Assembly (NCBI RefSeq): GCF_013304445.1
Contig: NZ_JAAITA010000006.1
Location: 62,001 to 126,000, forward strand
Reading direction: 5' to 3'
Origin: Blautia hansenii
GTDB taxonomy: Bacteria > Bacillota > Clostridia > Lachnospirales > Lachnospiraceae
DNA: 64,000 nt
Shown here: one piece after another, positions 19,556 to 27,451 of the stretch
Layout: each line of letters opens with the position of its first letter
How positions within the stretch are numbered: position 1 is the first letter of the stretch
The notes under the pieces: model-generated
Database searches by the model: none
Seen by the model: only the letters and a program-made list of their open reading frames with translations
What the model was told of the DNA's origin: nothing
Translations under genes and position numbers: made by a program

Positions 19556-20379
19556 AGAAGTTTACAAAAATTGTTTTGATTTCCATACTGTGTTTGGGGC
19601 TTTTGGGAGGTATTCTGTTCGGCGCAGGTGTGGCGGCAGGCGGAAGTATTGATTTGGTTTATGAAGGAAATCATCTGGCAAATACCCGGCTGTTTCGGAT
19701 GATAGCCCACAAGCTGCAGAAGCATGAACACAGATATGAAGAGTGGGAAGACAAATGGGACGAAGGTCTGTCGGATATTGATGCAGTTGATGATGACAGT
19801 ACACCGGGAAACCTGGAATACTCCCAGACAGAGGTAGAGCGTCTCCTCCTGGAAGTGGATACAGGAATTGCAGAAATCCGTACAACCACGGGAAATACCA
19901 TTCGGATTCTGGGAGTCCGGGAAGACGATACGGTAAGCCGCAGCTCCGATAATAAGGAATTGTATATAGAAGCCGAAGGCGACCATGACAGCGAAAAGAC
20001 AAAACTTGTGATAGAAGTACCGGAAAATAAAACATTCAAAGATCTGGAGCTGGTTTCCGATACGGCTCAGATAAAAACAGTGGGAAAACTGCGGACCGAT
20101 AAGGCTTATCTGGAAACAGATACCGGAAGTGTGCAGGCAGAGTATCTGGAATTTCAAACAGGAGAAATAGAGTGTTCCACCGGAAATCTCCAGGTGAAAT
20201 GTGCCGGAAAACTAAACGATTATACCGTTTATGCAGAAAGCGACAGCGGCAATCTGGTTCTGGATGGAAAGGAGTATGTGGGTTACCAGGAAGGCGTTTT
20301 CGGAAATGCAGACAGCCAAAAGACCATAGACGTGTCAAATGATATGGGAAATATGGAAATCGAGTTTGAAAGTAAATAA
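19552..20379 (+). CDS. DUF4097-family beta-helical envelope protein
   Basis: A 275-residue protein with an N-terminal membrane helix or signal anchor (residues 7-30) and an extracytoplasmic region of short beta repeats: LLLEVDTGIAEIRTTTGNTI, LELVSDTAQIKTVG, AYLETDTGSVQAEYLEF, VYAESDSGNLVLDG. This repeat pattern is DUF4097 (adhesin-like, related to LiaF-type envelope proteins). Third gene of the padR operon. Probably part of an envelope-stress sensing or response set together with the PspC protein. Confidence 0.87.
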   Translation: MKKFTKIVLISILCLGLLGGILFGAGVAAGGSIDLVYEGNHLANTRLFRMIAHKLQKHEHRYEEWEDKWDEGLSDIDAVDDDSTPGNLEYSQTEVERLLLEVDTGIAEIRTTTGNTIRILGVREDDTVSRSSDNKELYIEAEGDHDSEKTKLVIEVPENKTFKDLELVSDTAQIKTVGKLRTDKAYLETDTGSVQAEYLEFQTGEIECSTGNLQVKCAGKLNDYTVYAESDSGNLVLDGKEYVGYQEGVFGNADSQKTIDVSNDMGNMEIEFESK

Positions 20380-20408
20380 AAAATAGAAGCAAGGAAAGGA
20401 GTTATCAT

Positions 20409-20594
20409 ATGTCTGATAAAAGATTGTATCGTTCCTCTGTAAATTATATGCTGGCAGGGGTCTGCGGAGGAATTGCAGAATATTTTAATATTGACCCTAC
20501 TTTAATAAGGCTGGCATGGATTATCTTGACCTGCATGAACTGCGGCACAGGAATTGTGGCTTATATCATTGCAGCCATTGTAATTCCAAAATAA
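20409..20594 (+). CDS. PspC-domain small membrane protein
   Basis: A 61-residue protein that is almost entirely a PspC domain: RLYRSSVNYMLAGVCGGIAEYFNIDPTLIRLAW followed by a hydrophobic tail. GGAAAGGAG lies before ATG 20409. PspC domains occur in phage-shock or envelope-stress proteins. It closes the padR operon; a terminator-like hairpin begins 32 bases after its stop. Confidence 0.9.
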   Translation: MSDKRLYRSSVNYMLAGVCGGIAEYFNIDPTLIRLAWIILTCMNCGTGIVAYIIAAIVIPK

Positions 20595-20605
20595 AATTTA
20601 CAGAC

Positions 20606-20635
20606 GGTATAAAGTGAGAAAAAAGGGCCATACTC
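20606..20635 (+). promoter_or_regulatory. Candidate sigma-G promoter of the spore protein gene
   Basis: GGTATA at 20606-20611 and CATACTC at 20629-20635 with a 17-base spacer fit the forespore sigma-G pattern (-35 nGnATA, -10 CATnnTA). The -10 lies inside the left arm of the hairpin at 20627-20655, so a transcript starting near 20642 would lack that arm. Inferred from sequence match only. Confidence 0.45.
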
Positions 20636-20661
20636 CAGTTAGAAAGGAGTGTGGCTTTTTT
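20627..20661 (+). terminator. Terminator hairpin of the padR operon, overlapping the next gene's leader
   Basis: A 10-base stem (20627-20636 with 20646-20655, one G-T pair), 9-base loop, followed by six Ts at 20656-20661. The next gene starts at 20662, and its AAAGGAG ribosome binding site (20643-20649) is partly in the loop and partly in the right arm. Confidence 0.8.
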
Positions 20662-20865
20662 ATGGCAAAGAAAAAAGAAGAAAAAATTGATTTAAACAAT
20701 ATTCCGGAAGAGGAAAAAATAAAATATGAAATTGCCGGAGAACTGGGACTTTTGGACCGGGTAGCTGCAAATGGCTGGAAAAGCCTGTCTGCAAAGGAAA
20801 CGGGACGTATCGGCGGGCTTATGACAAAACGCCGAAGAGAACAGCAAAAAACAGGAGAAAATTAG
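20662..20865 (+). CDS. Small acid-soluble spore protein, alpha/beta type
   Basis: A 67-residue protein with the alpha/beta SASP pattern: KYEIAGELGLLDRV (including the EIA-x-E germination-protease cleavage context) and NGWKSLSAKETGRIGGLMTKR. These proteins coat and protect DNA in the dormant spore and are degraded on germination. The start at 20662 fits the family; the open frame back to 20614 is leader. The ribosome binding site AAAGGAG is 12 bases upstream. Expression is probably forespore-specific (see the promoter at 20606). Its presence says the organism forms spores or recently descends from one that does. Confidence 0.88.
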   Translation: MAKKKEEKIDLNNIPEEEKIKYEIAGELGLLDRVAANGWKSLSAKETGRIGGLMTKRRREQQKTGEN

Positions 20866-20874
20866 GAAAAGTGC

Positions 20875-20903
20875 TTGACGCGGCTTGGAGGCAATGGTAT
20901 TAT
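20875..20903 (+). promoter_or_regulatory. Promoter of the cobalamin riboswitch
   Basis: TTGACG at 20875-20880 and TATTAT at 20898-20903, 17-base spacer. It lies about 30 bases before the riboswitch aptamer. Confidence 0.7.
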
Positions 20904-20929
20904 AATCAATGTATAATTCCATAAACCTA

Positions 20930-21110
20930 TTAAGTGCACCGTGTTGACCGCACAACACTGGTGAAAAGGGAATCAGGTGTGAGTCCTGAGCGATCCGGTC
21001 ACTGTATTTGGGGAGTGATGCCGCAGAAGTCCATTGTACGAAGCAGTACGAGAAGGAGCGGCAAAGCGATGAGCCATGAGTCAGGAAACCTGCTTAGTAG
21101 TAGTAAGGTG
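20930..21110 (+). promoter_or_regulatory. Cobalamin riboswitch aptamer
   Basis: The run GGTGAAAAGGGAA followed by CAGGTGTGAGTCCTGAGC, GGTCACTGTA, GATGCCGCAGAAGTCC and GAGTCAGGAAACCTGC are the conserved blocks of the adenosylcobalamin riboswitch. The first helix is CACCGTGTTG with CAACACTGGTG around 20937-20963. It has a good promoter and a terminator downstream, so the switch looks functional. No intact cobalamin-related gene follows it. Confidence 0.92.
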
Positions 21111-21165
21111 ATAACTTCCGTGCAAAGTTTGAAATCCCTCACACTGTTTACAGACAGTTGACGAG

Positions 21166-21195
21166 TCCGCTTTCACAAGGAAGGTGGATTTTTTT
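21166..21195 (+). terminator. Expression-platform terminator of the cobalamin riboswitch
   Basis: A 9-base stem (21166-21174 with 21180-21188, two G-T pairs), loop ACAAG, then seven Ts at 21189-21195. It lies about 55 bases after the aptamer, the usual arrangement for transcription control. Confidence 0.75.
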
Positions 21196-21246
21196 ATGGA
21201 ATTGCCGAAAGGTGAACCTGAACTTATAGAATTATGCATTGATTAA
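21196..21246 (+). other. 16-codon ORF directly after the riboswitch terminator
   Basis: ATG 21196 begins immediately after the U-tract and reads MELPKGEPELIELCID to a TAA at 21244. It has GGAAGG in the hairpin as a possible ribosome binding site, 11 bases upstream. It may be the stump of the gene once controlled by the riboswitch, or meaningless. No family can be assigned. Confidence 0.25.
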
Positions 21247-21260
21247 ATGGCAGGTGGTAT

Positions 21261-21376
21261 ATTCCCTGATTCTATGTTTCCTGTTTGGCTGTTTACAGGT
21301 TTTGTTTTCCCGCAACAAACAAAACTGCGCATCCTCCGCAGAGAGCAGGAAAGCTTCGTGACCGGAATCAGGGAGT
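21261..21376. other. Inverted-repeat-rich element, possibly a structured RNA
   Basis: Nested complementarity spans 116 bases. The outer 12-base arms are 21261-21272 and 21365-21376 (one G-T pair). Inside them TTTCCTG (21277-21283) can pair with CAGGAAA (21346-21352). A perfect 9-base hairpin lies at 21299-21307/21317-21325, and a small TGCG/CGCA hairpin at 21326-21340. CCTGT (21280-21284) can instead pair with ACAGG (21295-21299). I recognise no known RNA family. It could also be the remnant of a small mobile element. Confidence 0.4.
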
Positions 21377-21521
21377 GTCCATCAAAAAGATTTCTACATA
21401 GTCTCTTATCCGCAATTCAGCGGGAAATTTCAAGTTATAGTATTTATGGGAAAAAATATAAAAAGGAAAATGGGAAAGTGCATTGTCTGACAGACATTTC
21501 TATTTCTAATGTTCAGTTTGA

Positions 21522-21689
21522 CGGAAACAAACAGGAAATTTTTATTGCTGTTCCTTTTATGACTTGGCCTGCAGGGTTGGAGGCGATGAGTTTGTACTGT
21601 TTCTGCCGGACACCATGGATATAAAGTTGTATAAAAGAAATGCAGGAAGGGGTGTCGGTAAATACCGATTTTTAAGCTCTAAATCTTAA
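21522..21689 (+). pseudogene. Remnant of a GGDEF (diguanylate cyclase) domain gene
   Basis: The third frame, open from about 21522 to a TAA at 21687-21689, contains FYDLACRVGGDEFVLFLPDT, which is the active-site stretch of a GGDEF domain with its usual flanks. The upstream part of the domain and the sequence after LPDT do not continue as a GGDEF protein. A different frame just upstream (21247-21624) is open and includes GKVHCLTDIS, which could be the end of a sensory domain, but that is weak. I read it as a deletion-scarred diguanylate cyclase gene with no function left. Confidence 0.65.
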
Positions 21690-21712
21690 AAAACCCCTTA
21701 ACTGCATTTTTT
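21641..21712 (+). terminator. Terminator after the GGDEF remnant
   Basis: TGCAG with GGGG (21641-21653) pairs with CCCC and CTGCA (21694-21706) around an inner TCGGT/ACCGA hairpin, followed by six Ts at 21707-21712. It overlaps the end of the convergent MFS gene. Confidence 0.6.
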
Positions 21713-22889
21713 AAAGCGCACTTTTTCTCATTTTTCGTATATGTCTTACCAGCAGAAGAATGCAAACCAGGTCAATGACCACAACTGCAATAATGGACTG
21801 CATGCCGTAGTAAATACCGGCAGTTTCTGCAATTTTACCGATAATGGACGGCATGAGAATAGAGCCGAAGCTGGCAAGAGTGAGAATGAAACTCCAGGCC
21901 AGAGAATATTTTTGGATAAGGCTTCCGGAAAAGGAAACCGTGGTGGGATAAAGCCCTGCCATACTGAAGCCAAAGCCCATAATTCCCACAAGAATCAGCG
22001 GTGTAGTGGAACTGAACAGCAGTAGGATTAAAAATCCCACCAGTCCGAAGCCCATGACAAGCAGCAGCCATTCCTTATGAACTCTGGTGGAAAGCCAAGC
22101 CGTTAAAAGGCGGCCAGCTAGAATCATGACCCATAAAAGGCTGGCCGTGACCTGAGAAAGAGATGCGGGCAGCAGTCCGGTATCCTTAAAGTAAGTAATC
22201 ATCCAGCCAATTACTCCCTGTTCTGCACAGAGATAGAAGAAAAGAGTCAGTGTGCAGAGATAAAACAGCGGTTCTTTGAAAAAAGCAAAATCAGCAGCTT
22301 TTTTTATCTGTTCTTCTTTTTTTTCTTTAACAGAATCAGGAATCATAAAATACATGACCCAGCTTAAAACCCCCATAATCAGCATGAAAGAACAGGCGTA
22401 AATCCAGTTATCGCTGTTTGTCCGCGTCATGGCAAGCAGCAGAAGCGGGAAAGTAAAGGCGCCGACAGCAAACATGGCATGCAGGCCATTTAAGAGCGAT
22501 GCCTTACCGGGAGCCAGTTCGTTAATGGAGGTGTTGCAAAAATTACTGGTAGCGCCCCGGGCCATACCGGTGAGGAAAAAGGCCAGTGCCAACATAAAAT
22601 TATTGTCAGAAAGAAGAATGACCAGGTAGGAAAGGGCAATGAAAGAATTGAAAAAAAGAATGCTTTTCTTTCTTCCCCAGACCTCGGATAAAGCGCCGCA
22701 GGCAAAGCTGGAAATCAGATTTCCTACGGAATGAAGGCTGACAATCATACCGCAAAAAGCATAGGCCAGTCCCCGGGAATCCCGGATATAAGGCAGGAGT
22801 GAGCCAATGGAGAGTGCAAGCATACCGTTTATGATGAAGACGCCGTAGCTGCACAGAAATTGTCTGTTTTGAGTTTTGTCTTGAAACAA
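21711..22889 (-). CDS. MFS transporter
   Basis: A 392-residue major facilitator with about twelve hydrophobic segments. The loop 2-3 signature appears as GALSEVWGRKKSILF near residues 65-80. The second half has a LSTRVHKEWLL segment in the matching position. The start is a TTG at 22889 preceded by GAGGGGG. The substrate is unknown. It is transcribed divergently from the glycosaminoglycan-type locus, with 278 bases of shared upstream DNA, so it may export or import something linked to that locus, but nothing in the sequence proves this. Confidence 0.85.
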   Translation of the reverse strand: MFQDKTQNRQFLCSYGVFIINGMLALSIGSLLPYIRDSRGLAYAFCGMIVSLHSVGNLISSFACGALSEVWGRKKSILFFNSFIALSYLVILLSDNNFMLALAFFLTGMARGATSNFCNTSINELAPGKASLLNGLHAMFAVGAFTFPLLLLAMTRTNSDNWIYACSFMLIMGVLSWVMYFMIPDSVKEKKEEQIKKAADFAFFKEPLFYLCTLTLFFYLCAEQGVIGWMITYFKDTGLLPASLSQVTASLLWVMILAGRLLTAWLSTRVHKEWLLLVMGFGLVGFLILLLFSSTTPLILVGIMGFGFSMAGLYPTTVSFSGSLIQKYSLAWSFILTLASFGSILMPSIIGKIAETAGIYYGMQSIIAVVVIDLVCILLLVRHIRKMRKSAL

Positions 22890-23167
22890 TGATAAGTCCC
22901 CCTCTTTTTAAAATTGAAAATGCAAAATCGAGTATAGTCTAAAACAAATCTGCAGTTTCGTCAATGGAAGAATCCCACTTTGTAATGCGGAAATAGTAAC
23001 AGAATCTAAAAAAATGACAAGAAAATTTTGCTGCAACCTGCAGAAAGTAACAGAAATAGGAAAATAATTCATTTCAGAAAAAAAGGCTTTCTGTTAATCT
23101 ATAACTACAAAGAAAACACCCCGTAAAGAGCGGAGAAAAGAATGAAGAGAAAGAAGGAGAGCAGCAC

Positions 23168-24463
23168 ATGAAAGCAAGAAAAGCAATGGCAATGGGACTT
23201 ATCGCGGCGATGTCAGTGGGAATGCTGGCAGGCTGCGGAGGTGAAAAAAAAGAGGACGGAAAGGAAACTGCAGACGGAAAGCAGAAGCTGACCATTTCCA
23301 CATGGGACAATGACACATCACCGCAGTTCAAAGCGGCGGTAGAGGTATTTCAGGAAAAATACCCGGATGTAGAAATTGAATACATTGACACAGCGGCCAA
23401 TGAATACAACAACAAATTGACGGTTATGCTGGCTGGCGGTGACCCGGACCCGGATGTTATCTTCGTAAAAGATATGGGGACACAGTTGAGTATGCAGCAG
23501 AAAGGACAGATTGCCTGTCTGGATGAATACATAGAAAAAGATAAGCTGGACTTATCTGTTTACAACGGAACAGCAGAGGATTTACAGATTGATGGTTCCT
23601 CCTACACACTGCCTTACCGCTCGGACTGGTATGTTCTGTATTACAACAAAGACTTATTTGACAAAGCAGGCGTTCCTTATCCAAGCAATGATATGACCTG
23701 GGATGAATACGAAGAACTGGCGAGAAAGATGACCTCCGGAGAAGGCAATGACAAGATTTACGGAACACACAACCACAACTGGATGGCGCTGGTATGCAAC
23801 TGGGCTATTCAGGACGGAAAGAATACACTGGTATCCGATGACTACAGCTTCCTGAAACCTGCTTATGAACAGGCTCTTCGCATGCAGGAGGATGGCATCA
23901 TTCAGGATTACGCAACTATTAAAACAGGTAATTTACATTATTCCAGCGTTTTTGAGCAGCAGCAGTGTGCAATGATGCCCATGGGAACCTGGTTTATTGC
24001 AAACCTTCTCCAGGCACAGAATGCAGGAGAACTTGGATTTAACTGGGGATTCGCAACCATTCCGCATCCGGAGGGCGTAGAGGCAGGCAACAGCGTTGGC
24101 GCGGTAACACCGGTGGCTATCAATGCAAATTCTGACCAGAAAGATTTGGCATGGGAATTTATCAAATGTGCAACCAGCGAAGAAACAGCAGAAAAGCTGG
24201 CAGAACAGGGTATCCTGACCGTTATTCAGAATGACACCATTATGAACAAAGTCACATCTGTGGAAGGTTTTCCGGAAGGCTGTGCAGAAGCACTGGAATT
24301 AAAGGGAATGGTATTTGACAGACCACTGGACAAAAACATTGAAAAAATTCGTAAAGCAGTGGAAGAAGAACATGACCTGATTATGATTGGCGAGGAAAGT
24401 ATTGACGACGGAATCAAGAATATGACAGAACGCGTTAAGGAAATACGGGAGGCCAATCCGTAA
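23168..24463 (+). CDS. Extracellular sugar-binding lipoprotein (ABC importer)
   Basis: A 431-residue family 1 solute-binding protein. The lipoprotein signal peptide ends MLAGC with the lipidated Cys at residue 23, followed by a charged linker. The mature domain starts KLTISTWDNDTSPQFKAAVE and includes YPDVEIEYI, LPYRSDWYVLYYNKDLFDKAGV and AWEFIKCATSEETAEK, typical of oligosaccharide-binding members. AAGGAGAGC precedes the ATG. First gene of a unit with two permeases, GH88 and sulfatases, so the ligand is probably an unsaturated uronic-acid disaccharide. The 278 bases upstream carry several short AACAGAA-type repeats but no promoter I can place with confidence. Confidence 0.92.
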   Translation: MKARKAMAMGLIAAMSVGMLAGCGGEKKEDGKETADGKQKLTISTWDNDTSPQFKAAVEVFQEKYPDVEIEYIDTAANEYNNKLTVMLAGGDPDPDVIFVKDMGTQLSMQQKGQIACLDEYIEKDKLDLSVYNGTAEDLQIDGSSYTLPYRSDWYVLYYNKDLFDKAGVPYPSNDMTWDEYEELARKMTSGEGNDKIYGTHNHNWMALVCNWAIQDGKNTLVSDDYSFLKPAYEQALRMQEDGIIQDYATIKTGNLHYSSVFEQQQCAMMPMGTWFIANLLQAQNAGELGFNWGFATIPHPEGVEAGNSVGAVTPVAINANSDQKDLAWEFIKCATSEETAEKLAEQGILTVIQNDTIMNKVTSVEGFPEGCAEALELKGMVFDRPLDKNIEKIRKAVEEEHDLIMIGEESIDDGIKNMTERVKEIREANP

Positions 24464-24488
24464 GAAAGAAAGACAGGAGAAAAAGGAT

Positions 24489-25391
24489 ATGGCATTAACA
24501 CCGAAACAAAAAAGAGTTGTAAAAAATAATCTGATTGGATATTCATTTATCCTGCCAAACTTTATCGGATATTTTCTGTTCATCTTTATTCCGGTAGTAT
24601 TTTCCTTTGTATTAAGTGTCATGAAGTGGAACGGTTCTGCAAATACACCTATGGAATTTGTGGGATTTGATAACTTTGTGAGACTCATGGGAGATTCTAC
24701 CTTTAAGATGTCCGTGGGACACACCTTTTATTATGCGGTTTTCACCGTGCCGCTGACGGTTGCGGCAGCACTTCTTATCGCAGTGCTTCTGAACAGTAAG
24801 ATTAAAGGAATTGTGGTTTACCGTACTGCATTTTTCTTCCCTTATATCGCTTCCCTGGTTGCGGTAGGAGCTGTGTGGAACATGCTTTTTATGAAAGATG
24901 TGGGACCGATTAATGAATTTTTAAGAGCCATTGGTATTTCCAATCCTCCGGGATGGGTGGCATCTGTGAAATGGGCCATGCCTGCCATTATTATTGTCAG
25001 TGTATGGAAATACATGGGCTATTACATGATTGTATATCTGGCAGCTTTGCAGGGGATTTCCAAAGAACTTTATGAGGCGGCAAGTCTGGACGGGGCCACC
25101 GGATGGAAAAAACTGAGATACATCACCATCCCCATGCTGAAGCCCACAACTTTCTTTGTTGTCATTATGCTGACTATTCAGTGCTTTAAGGTATTTGACC
25201 TGATTTATATTATGACAGGCGGAGGACCCGGCCGTGCAACCCAGGTTATGGTAAACCATATTTACGATGCAGCGTTTACCAACTTTGAATTTGGCTATGC
25301 AAGCGCAAGCGCCATTGTTCTCTTTGCCATTGTACTGGTGATTACGCTGATTCAGTTTAAGGGCGAGAAGAAATTTACGGAATGGATGTAA
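24489..25391 (+). CDS. Sugar ABC transporter permease (MalF/UgpA type)
   Basis: A 300-residue integral membrane protein with six predicted helices. The cytoplasmic coupling motif is EAASLDGATGWKKLRYITIPML near residues 197-218, the EAA loop that contacts the ATPase. It starts 25 bases after the binding protein and is followed by its partner permease. It forms half of the transmembrane channel. Confidence 0.95.
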   Translation: MALTPKQKRVVKNNLIGYSFILPNFIGYFLFIFIPVVFSFVLSVMKWNGSANTPMEFVGFDNFVRLMGDSTFKMSVGHTFYYAVFTVPLTVAAALLIAVLLNSKIKGIVVYRTAFFFPYIASLVAVGAVWNMLFMKDVGPINEFLRAIGISNPPGWVASVKWAMPAIIIVSVWKYMGYYMIVYLAALQGISKELYEAASLDGATGWKKLRYITIPMLKPTTFFVVIMLTIQCFKVFDLIYIMTGGGPGRATQVMVNHIYDAAFTNFEFGYASASAIVLFAIVLVITLIQFKGEKKFTEWM

Positions 25392-25403
25392 AGGGGTGAC
25401 AAT

Positions 25404-26228
25404 ATGAAAGCAGAAAAGAGAAAAAAGATATTTATTTATATAGGCTTGACTTTCCTGGCCGTGCTCATGGCAGTTCCTTTTTACTGGATGTTGATTTCTT
25501 CCGTGAAGCTGAATAAAGATGTGTTCAGTATTCCCATGGAATGGATTCCCAGAAGCTTCCATTTCGAGAATTACCAGGAAATCTGGGAAAAGATTCCGCT
25601 TCTGACTTTTTTCAAAAACAGCACGAAGCTGACGGTAATTACCACCATTATCCAGCTGGCTACCAGTTGTTTTGCAGCTTACGGTTTTGCAAAAATGGAG
25701 TTTAAGGGAAGAGATTTCCTGTTCCTGGCTTATGTCACCACGATTGCAGTTCCATGGCAGGTATACATGGTGCCTCAGTTTACTATGATGTCCAAATTCG
25801 GTTTAAACAACACCCATGTGGGACTGATTATGCTTCATGCGTTCAGTGCGTTCGGCGTGTTCTTAATGCGGCAGTTTTTCTTAAGTGTGCCGAAAGAACT
25901 GTCAGAAGCAGCGAGAATTGACGGATTGGGCGAGTACGGTATCTTTGCCAGAGTTGTGCTTCCTCTGGCGAAGCCGGGAATTGCAACTCTGACCATCTTT
26001 ACTTTCGTAAACGTATGGAATGACTTTATGGGACCTTTGATTTATTTAAACAGCACGGAACTGAAAACCATTCAGCTGGGTATTCGTATGTTTATTTCCC
26101 AGTATGCAGCAGACTATGCGTTGATTATGGCAGCGTCTGTATGTGCGCTGATTCCGGTAGTGATTATTTTTATCGCTTGTCAGAAGTTCTTTGTAGAAGG
26201 TGTTGCGGCAAGCGGTATCAAAGGCTGA
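25404..26228 (+). CDS. Sugar ABC transporter permease (MalG/UgpE type)
   Basis: A 274-residue partner permease with six helices. The EAA motif is SEAARIDGLGEYGIFARVVLPL near residues 168-189, and the ending VEGVAASGIKG is characteristic of this subfamily. AAGGGGTGAC precedes the ATG, 12 bases after the previous stop. No ATP-binding subunit is encoded nearby, so a shared MsmX-like ATPase must be supplied from elsewhere. Confidence 0.95.
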   Translation: MKAEKRKKIFIYIGLTFLAVLMAVPFYWMLISSVKLNKDVFSIPMEWIPRSFHFENYQEIWEKIPLLTFFKNSTKLTVITTIIQLATSCFAAYGFAKMEFKGRDFLFLAYVTTIAVPWQVYMVPQFTMMSKFGLNNTHVGLIMLHAFSAFGVFLMRQFFLSVPKELSEAARIDGLGEYGIFARVVLPLAKPGIATLTIFTFVNVWNDFMGPLIYLNSTELKTIQLGIRMFISQYAADYALIMAASVCALIPVVIIFIACQKFFVEGVAASGIKG

Positions 26229-26261
26229 TATTTGTAAGATTAGGAAAATGGGAGGACAAGT

Positions 26262-27440
26262 ATGGCACAGACATTTGAAACCCTTAGAAAGTATCCGGGG
26301 ACTTCGGAAAAAATGCTTCAAAAGGCAATCGAGCAGGCGACCAAAATTGTAAAGGGCAATCTGGGGGATTTTACAGAGTCCTTCCAGTCTCCCAATACGG
26401 AAAACGGTTTCTACTGGCCTACGGAAAATGTAGAGTGGACCACAGGATTTTGGACCGGTGTTGTATGGCTGGCGTATGAACTGACAAAGGACGAGGCTTT
26501 CCGAAAAACAGGGGAAATCCATGTGGAGAGTTTTCTGAATCGTATAGAAAAGAAAATTGACGTGAATTATCACGATATGGGATTTTTATACAGCCTTTCC
26601 TGTGTTGCGGCATACAAACTCTGCGGCAATGAAAAGGGCAGGAAGGCTGCTGTTATGGCGGCAGACCACCTTTTGACCAGATACAGGGAAAAGGGAGAAT
26701 TTATTCAGGCATGGGGCAATGTGGGGGACCCCGGGGACTATCGGCTGATTATTGACTGCCTGTTAAATCTGCCTCTTTTGTACTGGGCAACAGAGGTTAC
26801 AGGAAATCCGGAATATGCGGATAAGGCCTGCCGTCATATGCATACAGCCATGCAGTGTGTGTTGAGAGAAGACCATTCTACTTACCACACTTATTATATG
26901 GACCCGGAGACGGGGAAACCTTCTTACGGAGTCACCCATCAGGGAAACAGAAATGGTTCTGCGTGGGCAAGAGGTCAGGCCTGGGGTGTGTATGGCGTTG
27001 CGCTCAGTTACCGTTATCAGCAGAAACCGGAATATATTCAAATGTTTCGGGATGTGACAGATTACTTTATTGCGCATCTGCCGGAGGATTTGGTTCCCTA
27101 TTGGGATTTCGATTTTGACACAGGCAGTACAGAGCCAAGAGATTCTTCTTCTTCTGCTATTGTCATCTGCGGTATTTATGAAATGCTGCCTCACCTGGAG
27201 AAAGAGGAGGCAGAGAGATACCGCATGGCAGCGGACAAAATGCTGTGTGCGTTGATAGAAAAATGTGCGGTAAAGCACAGGACAGAGTCTAACGGACTTC
27301 TGCTTCACGGTACTTATGCCAGAAGCTCCGAGGAGAATACCTGTAAGAACCGGGGTGTAGATGAATGCAATACCTGGGGAGATTATTTCTATCTGGAGGC
27401 TTTGCGGAGAAGACAGGGTGAGTGGAACCCTTATTGGTAG
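26262..27440 (+). CDS. GH88 unsaturated glucuronyl hydrolase
   Basis: A 392-residue cytoplasmic enzyme of family GH88. It hydrates and so releases the 4,5-unsaturated uronic acid from disaccharides made by polysaccharide lyases acting on chondroitin, hyaluronan or heparin. The two catalytic aspartates of the family fit Asp105 (NYHDMGFLYSLS) and Asp165 (YRLIIDCLLNLPLL). Other family stretches are ENVEWTTGFWTGVVWLAYE and GNRNGSAWARGQAWGVYG. No signal peptide, so the disaccharide is imported first. GGGAGG precedes ATG 26262. It is directly followed by two sulfatases, which points to sulfated glycosaminoglycan fragments. Confidence 0.93.
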   Translation: MAQTFETLRKYPGTSEKMLQKAIEQATKIVKGNLGDFTESFQSPNTENGFYWPTENVEWTTGFWTGVVWLAYELTKDEAFRKTGEIHVESFLNRIEKKIDVNYHDMGFLYSLSCVAAYKLCGNEKGRKAAVMAADHLLTRYREKGEFIQAWGNVGDPGDYRLIIDCLLNLPLLYWATEVTGNPEYADKACRHMHTAMQCVLREDHSTYHTYYMDPETGKPSYGVTHQGNRNGSAWARGQAWGVYGVALSYRYQQKPEYIQMFRDVTDYFIAHLPEDLVPYWDFDFDTGSTEPRDSSSSAIVICGIYEMLPHLEKEEAERYRMAADKMLCALIEKCAVKHRTESNGLLLHGTYARSSEENTCKNRGVDECNTWGDYFYLEALRRRQGEWNPYW

Positions 27441-27451
27441 GAGGCAGAAAG

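Noticed and set aside
21247-21624. A 125-codon open frame after the cobalamin riboswitch
   Set aside because: It has no ribosome binding site at its ATG, its first third coincides with the nested inverted repeats, and its end overlaps the GGDEF motif in another frame. Its composition does not look like a protein apart from a short GKVHCLTDIS stretch.
22890-23167. Repeated AACAGAA-type words and a CTGCA-ACC-TGCAG palindrome between the MFS gene and the binding-protein gene
   Set aside because: The copies are imperfect and unevenly spaced, and I could not place a convincing promoter relative to them. On the minus strand TTGACG and TATACT exist but are 22 bases apart, too far for a standard promoter.
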